Assembly (NCBI GenBank): GCA_965215345.1 | Contig: CBDCDL010000002.1 | Span: 248,001 to 312,000 of the forward strand | Origin: CATQHW01 sp965215345 | GTDB lineage: Bacteria; Spirochaetota; Spirochaetia; SZUA-6; Bin103 | Reading direction: 5' to 3' | Length of the DNA: 64,000 nt | In this document: in pieces, positions 1 through 7,492 of the stretch | Numbering within the stretch: the stretch's first letter is position 1 | How the letters are laid out: the number at the start of each line of letters is the position of its first letter | Program-made: the position numbers and the translations under genes | Notes under the pieces: generated by a model | Databases searched by the model: none | What the model was told of the DNA's origin: nothing | What the model saw: the letters and a program-made list of their open reading frames with translations, nothing else

Positions 1-1182
1 CTCGATGCCGAGCGACAGCGGCGTGACGTCCAGCAGCAACACATCCTTGACGTCTCCTCCCAGGATACCGCCCTGGATGGCCGCTCCGACCGCGACCACC
101 TCGTCCGGATTGACGCCACGGTTCGGATCCTTCCCGAACAACCCGGCAACCAACTGCTGGACCGCCGGAATGCGAGTCGAGCCGCCCACCAGGATGACCT
201 GGTCGATCTCGTCCGCGCTCACACCGGCGTCCACGATCGCCTGCTCGCAGGGGCGCCGCGTCTGTTGCACCAGATCTTCGATCATCTGCTCGAACCTGGC
301 CCTCGTCAGCGTGTACTGAAGATGCTTCGGGCCGGAGGAGTCCGCGGTGATGAACGGCAGGTTGATCTCCGTGCTCTGCGTTCCGGAAAGCTCGATCTTG
401 GCCTTCTCAGCCGCCTCCTTGAGGCGCTGCAGCGCCATCCGGTCGTTGGCCAGGTCGATGCCGGTGTCGCTCTTGAAGCTGGTGATCAGCCAGTCGATGA
501 CCCGCTGGTCGAAGTTGTCACCTCCCAGGTGGGTGTCGCCGTTGGTGGACTTGACCTCGAATACGCCGTCGCCGAGTTCGAGGATGGAGATGTCGAAGGT
601 GCCGCCGCCAAGGTCGTAGACCGCGATCTTCTCCTCGGAGCCTTCCTTGTTGAGCCCGTAGGCGAGCGCTGCGGCCGTCGGCTCGTTGACGATCCTCTTG
701 ACGTCGAGGCCGGCGATCCGCCCGGCATCCTTGGTCGCCTGCCGCTGCGAGTCGTTGAAGTAGGCGGGGACGGTGATCACCGCCTCGGTCACCGTTTCGC
801 CGAGGTAGTTCTCCGCCGTCTCCTTCATCTTCTGCAGCACCGCGGCTGCGATCTCGGGCGGCGAGTATTGCTTGTCGTCGATATGGACACGGACGTCGTT
901 GCCCGAGTCGGTGACCCGATACGGCACCATCTTGATCTCTTCCGGCACCTCGGCAAACCGACGACCCATGAAGCGCTTGATCGAATACACCGTCCGTTCC
1001 GGATTGGTGACCATCTGGTTCTTCGCCGGCTGGCCCACCAGACGCCCCTTGTCCGTGAACGCGACGATCGACGGCGTGGTGCGCTGACCCTCGGAGTTCT
1101 GCACCACCGTCGGCTCGCCTCCCTCCATCACCGAAACACAGGAGTTGGTGGTTCCCAAGTCGATGCCGATGATCTTTCCCAT
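1..1182 (-). CDS. dnaK: Chaperone protein DnaK (Hsp70), C-terminus cut by window edge
   Basis: ATP-dependent cytosolic chaperone that binds exposed hydrophobic segments and works with GrpE and DnaJ. The visible 394 codons start at ATG 1182 and read MGKIIGIDLGTTNSCVSV, the phosphate-1 loop of the actin-type ATPase; AYFNDSQRQATKDAG, YDLGGGTFDIS and the adenosine motif LVGGSTRIP follow in family order. The nucleotide-binding domain is complete (about residues 1-380); the substrate-binding domain lies outside the window. The start lies two bases past the grpE stop, so the two are co-transcribed and probably translationally coupled. Family assignment is certain. Confidence 0.98.
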   Translation of the reverse strand, partial: MGKIIGIDLGTTNSCVSVMEGGEPTVVQNSEGQRTTPSIVAFTDKGRLVGQPAKNQMVTNPERTVYSIKRFMGRRFAEVPEEIKMVPYRVTDSGNDVRVHIDDKQYSPPEIAAAVLQKMKETAENYLGETVTEAVITVPAYFNDSQRQATKDAGRIAGLDVKRIVNEPTAAALAYGLNKEGSEEKIAVYDLGGGTFDISILELGDGVFEVKSTNGDTHLGGDNFDQRVIDWLITSFKSDTGIDLANDRMALQRLKEAAEKAKIELSGTQSTEINLPFITADSSGPKHLQYTLTRARFEQMIEDLVQQTRRPCEQAIVDAGVSADEIDQVILVGGSTRIPAVQQLVAGLFGKDPNRGVNPDEVVAVGAAIQGGILGGDVKDVLLLDVTPLSLGIE

Positions 1183-1183
1183 G

Positions 1184-1915
1184 TTATTCGCCTTCCTCTT
1201 TGTCCGCGTTCGTGTCGGTGTCGGCAGACCCATCGCCCTGTGGGCCTGCCGGATCCTGATTCGAGCCTGAGAGCGGTTGCGCGACCTTGACCCGCGCCGG
1301 GCGCACCACACGATCGTGCAGCAGGTAGCCTCTTTGGTAGTCCTCCACCACGGTGGCAACCTCGTGGGTTCCGGACTCCTCTGACGCTATCGCCTGATGC
1401 CGTTCCGGGTCGAACGGCTCACCTGCGGAGACGAAGCGACAGAATCCCCACTTGCGCTCCAACAGACCGGTGAGCTGTTTTTCGATCAACGACACTCCGT
1501 CGCGCAGGGATGCGACGTCGGCGTCCTCGCCGGTCTGGATGGCGCGCTCCAGGCCGTCGATGATGTCCGCAAGGTCAAGGAGAACCTCCGTGTTCGCGTA
1601 ACGGATGGCTTCGTCCTTTTCGCGATGCAGCCGTCTGCGGAAATTCTCGAAGTCCGCCTGCTTGCGGAGCAACTGATCCTGGAGCGCAGCGACCTCCGCG
1701 GCCAGATCGCGTTCCGAAGCGGCCCCGTCGGCCACCTGGCCGTCCGTCCTGCCTTCGCGGCCGTCACTGCCGTCGCCGGGTTCCCCGGCCGGCGGCGTAT
1801 CGGCCGCCGCTTCATCCGGCCGCCGGGAATCTCCCGCCGGTGCAGCAACCGCGTCGTCCCCCGGTACCGGCCCTGTCCTGTCGACCGGTCCTGTCCTGTT
1901 TTCGTTGTCGCTCAT
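1184..1915 (-). CDS. grpE: Nucleotide exchange factor GrpE
   Basis: Releases ADP from DnaK. The 243-residue product has a long disordered acidic, Pro/Ala-rich N-terminus (about residues 1-65), a coiled-coil dimer helix (about 70-130, with ADFENFRRRLHREKDEAIRY) and the beta-wing domain with the family signature near the C-terminus (FDPERHQAI, then VVEDYQRGYLLHDRVVRPARV). I prefer ATG 1915 (MSDNEN); an in-frame ATG at 1936 would add seven residues, and neither has a clean ribosome-binding site. It sits directly upstream of dnaK. No hrcA is adjacent and no CIRCE inverted repeat is visible upstream. Confidence 0.96.
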   Translation of the reverse strand: MSDNENRTGPVDRTGPVPGDDAVAAPAGDSRRPDEAAADTPPAGEPGDGSDGREGRTDGQVADGAASERDLAAEVAALQDQLLRKQADFENFRRRLHREKDEAIRYANTEVLLDLADIIDGLERAIQTGEDADVASLRDGVSLIEKQLTGLLERKWGFCRFVSAGEPFDPERHQAIASEESGTHEVATVVEDYQRGYLLHDRVVRPARVKVAQPLSGSNQDPAGPQGDGSADTDTNADKEEGE

Positions 1916-2069
1916 CTCTGCCCGCCGGCCCGGCATCTCCTGCCGGCTCTCTCCCCGACGGCACGACCGGCACGATCAACGCCGCCCGAACGGCGAGATG
2001 GACCGCATGGATCAACCCTGCGGGCCAAAGTGGCCCACGTCCCGGTTGCCGTCAAAAAGTGGATGATGG

Positions 2070-2099
2070 AAGATAATAGGGCCCCGAAAGCACCGTCAA
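2070..2099 (-). promoter_or_regulatory. Candidate sigma-70 promoter for grpE-dnaK
   Basis: On the minus strand TTGACG (2099-2094) is followed after 18 bases by TATCTT (2075-2070); TATTAT with a 15-base spacer is an overlapping alternative. It overlaps the stop of the upstream coiled-coil gene and leaves a leader of about 150 bases before grpE. No T-rich terminator separates it from the upstream operon, so it is probably an internal promoter. Inferred from sequence only. Confidence 0.5.
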
Positions 2100-2689
2100 C
2101 AACGGCCGCTGACGTGCTCCGCGCGTCGCTCCAGCGCGTCCATGCGGTCCTGCAGCTCGTCGAGGCGCTTGACCACCTCCGCGTGCCACCCGGACTGCCG
2201 TCCTTCGATCGAGGCTACGGTCGAGTCCAGGCCGACGATCCGCTCCTGAAGGGCCGAGCGTTGCTCGTCGACCCGGCGCAGGCGTTCGTCTTCACCGCGG
2301 AGCCGACGCAGATTGTCGTCCACCCGCTCGCTCATCTTGACCAGCTCGGCCAGCGCGGTGTCATACCCGTCGATGCGGCTGTGAATCGCCTCGATCTCCG
2401 CGGAACGCTCCTCGAGATCCCGGCTGCGAGCGGCAAGGTCCTCCTGGACCTCGCGAACGGAACGCAGCAACTCCTTGCCCTGCTTGACACTGATCTGCAC
2501 CTCGATGGCGAGGTCCTTGATTTCGGAGCTCTTCTTCTCCACGAACGCCGACAAGGTCTGCATGACCCGGTCTCCGTACCGCTTCACCTTTTCGAGCGAA
2601 CGGTTGTTGCGGTCGAGCTGGCGAAACACGAGGACGACCGCCAGCACAACCAGAAGCGTGATGGCATCTCCAGGCCCGAAGATAGGCAT
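2096..2689 (-). CDS. Short SpiroCoCo-type membrane-anchored coiled-coil protein
   Basis: A 197-residue protein with one N-terminal membrane segment (about residues 8-22, ITLLVVLAVVLVF) followed by RQLDRNNRSLEKVKRYGDR and continuous heptad-like coiled coil to the end. The head matches what I know of the SpiroCoCo family, a coiled-coil family specific to spirochaetes whose members are usually around 1000 residues and of unclear function. Here the coiled coil is only about 170 residues. The stop is followed at once by the grpE promoter candidate, so this may be a naturally short version or a truncated copy. Gap to the upstream HAD gene is 57 bases. Family call is by recognition of the N-terminal motif; function unknown. 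Confidence 0.75.
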   Translation of the reverse strand: MPIFGPGDAITLLVVLAVVLVFRQLDRNNRSLEKVKRYGDRVMQTLSAFVEKKSSEIKDLAIEVQISVKQGKELLRSVREVQEDLAARSRDLEERSAEIEAIHSRIDGYDTALAELVKMSERVDDNLRRLRGEDERLRRVDEQRSALQERIVGLDSTVASIEGRQSGWHAEVVKRLDELQDRMDALERRAEHVSGRC

Positions 2690-2746
2690 GTATCCCCTCC
2701 CAGCGGGACCCGATACTATGGCCGTCCAGCGAAGACTGTCAACGAA

Positions 2747-3445
2747 TCAGGAAGAACGTTCTGCCGGCAGTCCGATGCCGGCGGAGTCCATCGCCTGCAG
2801 CAGCGAATCGTAGCGTCGGAACGTGAATCTCGCACGGCTGCCCGGCGCTGCCCGGCGCGCTCGATGCGCGGTCAGCATTCCTGCCGCGCCAGCGCCGAGG
2901 ATGTCGTACCGGTAGTCATTCCCGACGTACAGCGTTCGCTCCGGTCGCACCTGCAGGAGGTCGGAGACGTACCCGAACGGCTCCGGATTGGGCTTCAGGT
3001 AGTTGGTCGCTTCCGAGGTGACCGCGCAGGAGAGTCTTCCCGGGCCCAAGCCACCCAGCTTGGCGGCCGGCGGCATGTCCGACAGAACGCCGACCTTCGC
3101 TCCATGATCCCTCAGCGCGGTGAGCGCGCGCGACACGCCGGGATACGGACGCACGCCCCGCAGCGCAGCCGGCAGCCGCGTGTACACCACGTCGTCGATC
3201 AGTTCGCGCGCGGCGGCCGCCGTGATCCCCATGCGTTCGGCTACCAGGTCCGCCTGCAGGGCATGCAGGTCGGCGATCGGACGGATCGAACGAATCTCGA
3301 TGCGTACCTCGCGGAAGGCGCGAAACAGGGCAGCGTTCCGCAACACCAGGCGCCACGATCGCGCCGCCGCCCGGCGGGTCGGATACAAGGTGCCGTCCAG
3401 GTCGAATACCACGGCCTCCGCGATCGGGTCGCGCGGCTGGCTCAT
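2747..3445 (-). CDS. HAD-superfamily hydrolase (phosphatase-like)
   Basis: A 232-residue haloacid-dehalogenase-type hydrolase. Motif I FDLDGTLYP has the nucleophile Asp15 and general acid Asp17; motif II is VLSDMP, motif III is in NYLKPNPEPF, and motif IV is GNDYRYDILGA. The helical insert between motifs I and II is a C1-type cap, as in phosphoglycolate phosphatase and pyrophosphatase PpaX relatives. Substrate cannot be told. Its start overlaps the tonB stop by four bases (ATGA), so it is the last coupled gene of the envelope operon, though a direct role there is not evident. Confidence 0.85.
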   Translation of the reverse strand: MSQPRDPIAEAVVFDLDGTLYPTRRAAARSWRLVLRNAALFRAFREVRIEIRSIRPIADLHALQADLVAERMGITAAAARELIDDVVYTRLPAALRGVRPYPGVSRALTALRDHGAKVGVLSDMPPAAKLGGLGPGRLSCAVTSEATNYLKPNPEPFGYVSDLLQVRPERTLYVGNDYRYDILGAGAAGMLTAHRARRAAPGSRARFTFRRYDSLLQAMDSAGIGLPAERSS

Positions 3446-4788
3446 CGCCCGCTGACGGCCACCTCGGCGGAGCGGATACGGATCTGGATGGTCACCTCGC
3501 CGTAGACCGGATCCTGACTCCGAACCGGCTCATAGCGCCACTGACGCAGCGCTTTCGTGATCTCGTTGTTGAGCTCCGTGGAACCCGAGTCCCGCTCGAA
3601 GCTCTCCACCGTCACCCATCCCCGGTGATCCACGCGGATCTTCACGCGCACCGTCGAACGAACGATCTCGGCCGGGTATCGCTTCGGCAGAGCCGGATCG
3701 ACAACGTTCAACAGCGGGCGCTGTCCCAGGGGTCCCGACACGTTCCAGCCTTCGGGCAGCCTCACGTCAGCAACTGCGGGACCCGCGACACCGTCGGCTG
3801 CCGTGCTGGCTCCTCGATCCGCGCCCGCGCTGGCGGTGCGGTCGCGACCGCTCGCTCGGAGCGCCCGGTCGAGGTCCGGTATCCGCGACCCGACGTCCGC
3901 GGCTTCGCCCGACGGTGCTGCCGCGCCTCCGTACACCGTGGCGTCCACCGGAGCCGGCTTGGCCGCCACCCGTGGCGCGGAATCGGCGAGCGGCGCGGCC
4001 GGTTCGGTGCCCGCGGCATCCCCCCTCCTGGCCGTCGGGGTCCCGCTCATGCGTACCGGAGCGAGCGGCGCCGAAGCGTCCCGACTCCTTCCGCTGAGCC
4101 CGGGGTCGCGCACCACCGGCACCGAGTTGTCGGAACCGACTCCCTGTGCTCCACTCGCGCCGGGCGTCCGGCTCGCGGCGCTCCTGGCATACACCGAGTC
4201 GTCCACCGGCAACGCCAGCCCGTCCTTGAAGGTGGTCGGAAGATCAGCCTGCGCCGCATCCTGCGCGGTGAACGGGGCCGCAACCGGAGCCGCCGCGCCC
4301 GTACGCGGCTCCGCCTGCCTGACCGTGTCGCCGGTCACCGCGTTCAAGCCCCCACTTCCGCGTACCGGCGCGGACTCTACCGATTGGCGGAGCGCCGGCG
4401 TCCACGCCGCAACCGGGCCGGCAGGCGCCGCGGCCGGCGCGGACTCCGTTCGCGGCTGCGTCCTGACCGGAGCCGGCTCCTGTGCGGTTGCGCGTTCCGG
4501 CGCCGGTTGCACCCGGGCGGCCGGCAGCGGAGTGGCGACCGGTTGTGGCGCGGGCTTGGGCATGGCCACCGCCGGGGTCGTTTCCTCCTGCTTCGGCGGC
4601 AGCGGCCGCTGTTCCCTGACGGTGGCGTCGCGAGCCTCCGGAGCGAGCAACTGAACCGTCAGGGGACGCGTATAGTCCTCGAAGCGGAGATCGAACAGAT
4701 TGTGCACGCCGATCAGCAACGCCCCGTGCAGCACGGCTGCCACCAGAACGCCGGCGAACATCCGCTCCGATTCCTCGCGAAAGGTCAC
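3442..4788 (-). CDS. TonB-like energy transducer with long Pro/Ala spacer
   Basis: A 448-residue protein with a short cytoplasmic N-terminus, one membrane helix (about residues 10-28), a roughly 300-residue Pro/Ala/Thr-rich disordered spacer, and a C-terminal TonB domain (about 355-445: PKRYPAEIVRSTVRVKIRVD, then ALRQWRYEPV). TonB carries proton-motive energy from ExbB-ExbD across the periplasm to an outer-membrane partner. The spacer is much longer than in E. coli TonB (239 residues in total), suggesting a wide periplasm or several contacts. It overlaps exbD by four bases upstream and the HAD gene by four downstream. A TolA-like role is the main alternative. Confidence 0.85.
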   Translation of the reverse strand: MTFREESERMFAGVLVAAVLHGALLIGVHNLFDLRFEDYTRPLTVQLLAPEARDATVREQRPLPPKQEETTPAVAMPKPAPQPVATPLPAARVQPAPERATAQEPAPVRTQPRTESAPAAAPAGPVAAWTPALRQSVESAPVRGSGGLNAVTGDTVRQAEPRTGAAAPVAAPFTAQDAAQADLPTTFKDGLALPVDDSVYARSAASRTPGASGAQGVGSDNSVPVVRDPGLSGRSRDASAPLAPVRMSGTPTARRGDAAGTEPAAPLADSAPRVAAKPAPVDATVYGGAAAPSGEAADVGSRIPDLDRALRASGRDRTASAGADRGASTAADGVAGPAVADVRLPEGWNVSGPLGQRPLLNVVDPALPKRYPAEIVRSTVRVKIRVDHRGWVTVESFERDSGSTELNNEITKALRQWRYEPVRSQDPVYGEVTIQIRIRSAEVAVSGR

Positions 4789-5210
4789 GGCACCGCTCTC
4801 TCCGGGGCAAGACGCGTTCGCAGCGCTACCGCGCGTATTCCGTTCATGCGCAACACGTCCATCACATGGACCAGAATCTGCGAGGATGCTCCTTCATCCA
4901 CCTCGACGATGATGCTCTCCACCGACTCGGGGTCGATGCCATCCTTGCCGAACGCGATCGCCAAACCGTCGAGGTCGAGCTTCCGTTCGTTGAGGTAGAT
5001 CGCGTCATGCGAGTGCACGGTGATAACCAGGCGCGTCATCTCCGTCGGCACCGCCGTCGCCGATTCCGGCAGGGTCAATCCGATCGCGGGGGTGATCTTG
5101 AACGTCGAGGAGACCATGAAGAAGATGACAAGCTGAAACACGACGTCGATCATGGGAACCATGTCGACCGTCGTGCTGCGCCGCAGGCGCCGCCTGCTCG
5201 GTGTCATCAC
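4785..5210 (-). CDS. exbD: ExbD/TolR-family proton-channel subunit
   Basis: A 141-residue inner-membrane protein with a basic N-terminus (SRRRLRRS), one membrane helix (about residues 17-37, VPMIDVVFQLVIFFMVS) containing the conserved Asp of the proton path, and a periplasmic C-terminal domain. It forms the TonB- or Tol-type motor with the ExbB homologue encoded just upstream (ATGA overlap at 5207-5210) and hands energy to the TonB encoded just downstream (ATGA overlap at 4785-4788). The pairing with a TonB-domain protein favours ExbD over TolR. Confidence 0.92.
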   Translation of the reverse strand: MMTPSRRRLRRSTTVDMVPMIDVVFQLVIFFMVSSTFKITPAIGLTLPESATAVPTEMTRLVITVHSHDAIYLNERKLDLDGLAIAFGKDGIDPESVESIIVEVDEGASSQILVHVMDVLRMNGIRAVALRTRLAPERAVP

Positions 5211-5815
5211 TCCCCCTGAACTCCCAGCAGCAGCACCAGCTCGCTGACCCGGTTCTCCAGTCGTACGATCGTGTTGTTGGCCTTGCTGACCAGGTAGTTG
5301 TAGAACATGATCACCGGAATACCGACGATCAAGCCGGCAGCGGTGGTCAGCAGTGCCTCCGAGATGCCGAGCGCCAACTGGGAGGAGTCCGCCACCGTAC
5401 CCGCCTCGCCGAGCACACCGAAAGCGCTGATGTTTCCGGTCACCGTCCCCAGCAGACCCAGCAACGGCGCCACGTGAGCGATCGTTCCGAGAGTTGGCAG
5501 AAACCGCTCCTGTTTGGGGATCTCGACGTTGGCCGCGTCCATGATGATCTCCCGGACCACGCGGTTCGGCTGGTGGCGATGCTGGATGCCGACCGAGACC
5601 AGGCTGGAGATCGGCGACGGGTTCGCTTCGCAGATCGCCATTGCTTCGTCGAAGTGACGCTCCTGCAGGCGGCTCTTCAGCCGGCTGAGCAGCTTCTCCT
5701 CATCCACCCGGTTGCGGCGGAAGTACAGCATCCGCTCGATGATCACGACCACTGCCACGACCGACAGAAAGATGATCACGACCATGATCGGACCGCCTTT
5801 CTGAATGATGTCCAC
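5207..5815 (-). CDS. exbB: ExbB/TolQ/MotA-family proton-channel protein
   Basis: A 202-residue inner-membrane protein with three hydrophobic segments: about residues 8-27 (MVVIIFLSVVAVVVIIE), 108-130 (TIAHVAPLLGLLGTVTGNIS) and 150-175 (ALLTTAAGLIVGIPVIMFYN). LLGLLGTVTG is the family signature lining the pore around ExbD. The large cytoplasmic loop between the first two segments is typical. It starts 18 bases after the stop of the beta-barrel candidate and overlaps exbD by four bases. Confidence 0.93.
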   Translation of the reverse strand: MDIIQKGGPIMVVIIFLSVVAVVVIIERMLYFRRNRVDEEKLLSRLKSRLQERHFDEAMAICEANPSPISSLVSVGIQHRHQPNRVVREIIMDAANVEIPKQERFLPTLGTIAHVAPLLGLLGTVTGNISAFGVLGEAGTVADSSQLALGISEALLTTAAGLIVGIPVIMFYNYLVSKANNTIVRLENRVSELVLLLGVQGE

Positions 5816-5833
5816 GGGCTTTGCTCCCTTCCC

Positions 5834-7492
5834 CTACAGGTTGACTTCGACGCCGAGCGAGGCCTGGAAACCGGGCTCCTGGTACGGCGCCAGCTCGTAG
5901 CGCGGCTCCTCCGACAACGGCTGCAGCAGATCGGCGAGACCGGCGACTATGGCGAAATTGTCCGAGACGTTGTAGAAGCCGCGGGCCGAGACGATCGGCA
6001 GGCCTACGTCGGGTGCACGGTACCTGCCGGTCTCGAGTTCATTCGGAAACACCCAGTCGACGTTGTTCTCGACGCCGAAGCGGCCGCCGTCCCAGGTTGC
6101 CCGTATGCCGAGGCTGAACACGTGCGGGGACTGGTACAGCGGGATATCGAAGAAGGCTCCCGACCAGTCGAGATTGAGGGCCGCATTGGGGTTGATGTCC
6201 CACCGCAATCCGAGGCCGGTCTGCAGCGTCCCGGCCTCGCCCGACTGCGCCACCTGGTGCAGCCCGGAGGCGCCAAGATCACCCGTGATATCGACCCGGT
6301 TCGTGCCGGACTCGCCACGCACCGCGGCGACCAGATGCACATCCTCGCCAACCGCCGCCCGCACCGATAGGTCGCCGAACCACTGGCGCGTGTCGCGCAG
6401 ATCCGTCGACTCCTCGACGAACTTGAGCGTCTCATACATGCCGGCGAGGTCGCGGTCGATGATCTCCCGCCCTGCGGCGATCCGCAGGGTGATCAGATCG
6501 GTCGGCATTCCGTCCATCGACACTTCGAACGGGATGCGCACCTCCGAGGTCTTGTCTTCGGATGCATACTGCACCCCGGCGCGAGCGCCGAGCCGGACCG
6601 GCACCCCGAGGTCGAAAGCGAGCGCGAGCTGCCCCAGCAGCCGATGCGCGGTCGGCTCCTCGACACGAATGTGCCGGAACTCGTAGTCCCCCGTCACGCC
6701 GATCTCCAACTGACGGAGTCGCGCCGTCACGCCTGCGCCCGCGCGTCCCTGCCACTCGGTCACCGCCAACTCTTCGCTGCCCCTGAACTCTCGTGAGGCG
6801 CCCCTGCCACCGATCATGCCGTTCACCGTGACGACATCGCTCGGCCGCACCAGCAACGTCAGGGTGCCGTCGACAAGCTGATGGCTCAGGTCGTGAGCGG
6901 GATCGCCGATATCCTGCAGGCCGTCCTCGACCCGCCGATAACGGCCGGCCACGCCGAGCTCCGCGCCGCCGATGTCGCTGCTGTAGGCGCCCTGCAGATC
7001 GTCGGTGCGATGGTATCCCTGCAAGGGTGCCGCCGGGCCGAATCCCTCCAGCAGTTGGTGGTCCACCCCCAGATGAAAGTCGGGTCCGTCCCCGGCATGC
7101 TGGAGGGCGATGCCGCTCCTGAGCAGCCCGTTGTTGCCGGTGGCGACCGCCGCCTGCAACGCGAGACCGGGGCCCAGCAGCCCGGTGCCGCCCTCGCCGC
7201 TGTCGGTCAGGACTTCCGGCAATCCGGGCGTGACCACCCGGAGTTCATCGGCCTCCGGCAGCGGCACGGCCAGATCCGGCTTCGTCAGCTCCGCCTCCGG
7301 CGGAAGGCCCGGTTCCACCTGGACCTCCGCCACGTCCTCGATGCTCAACGTAACGGCAGGCACCTCAAGCGGACGGGCCGCCGGCTGCGAGTCGCTTGCC
7401 TGTCCATGGGCGGCTACGGTCAGCGCCGCCAGTACGGTCGCCAGCGGGTACCCGGCGACGCGTCGCGCCGCCCGCACTCTCATGTCCTTCAT
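5834..7492 (-). CDS. Probable outer-membrane beta-barrel protein, unrecognised family
   Basis: A 552-residue exported protein. Residues 1-31 look like a signal peptide (VAGYPLATVLAALTVAAHGQA). About 80 Pro/Glu-rich residues follow (VPAVTLSIEDVAEVQVE), then about 430 residues of alternating short polar/hydrophobic segments with many Gly, Asp and aromatic residues (VRAAVGEDVHLVAAVRGESG, NAALNLDWSGAFFDI), consistent with a beta-barrel and ending in LGVEVNL. I see no TonB-receptor plug domain. It overlaps the TPR gene by four bases (ATGA) and precedes exbB-exbD-tonB, so a partner of that motor is a reasonable inference. Family and cargo are unknown. Confidence 0.65.
   Translation of the reverse strand: MKDMRVRAARRVAGYPLATVLAALTVAAHGQASDSQPAARPLEVPAVTLSIEDVAEVQVEPGLPPEAELTKPDLAVPLPEADELRVVTPGLPEVLTDSGEGGTGLLGPGLALQAAVATGNNGLLRSGIALQHAGDGPDFHLGVDHQLLEGFGPAAPLQGYHRTDDLQGAYSSDIGGAELGVAGRYRRVEDGLQDIGDPAHDLSHQLVDGTLTLLVRPSDVVTVNGMIGGRGASREFRGSEELAVTEWQGRAGAGVTARLRQLEIGVTGDYEFRHIRVEEPTAHRLLGQLALAFDLGVPVRLGARAGVQYASEDKTSEVRIPFEVSMDGMPTDLITLRIAAGREIIDRDLAGMYETLKFVEESTDLRDTRQWFGDLSVRAAVGEDVHLVAAVRGESGTNRVDITGDLGASGLHQVAQSGEAGTLQTGLGLRWDINPNAALNLDWSGAFFDIPLYQSPHVFSLGIRATWDGGRFGVENNVDWVFPNELETGRYRAPDVGLPIVSARGFYNVSDNFAIVAGLADLLQPLSEEPRYELAPYQEPGFQASLGVEVNL

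Noticed and set aside
2100..2689. Possible CIRCE element within or before the coiled-coil gene
   Set aside because: No TTAGCACTC-like half-site was found by eye in 1916-2689.
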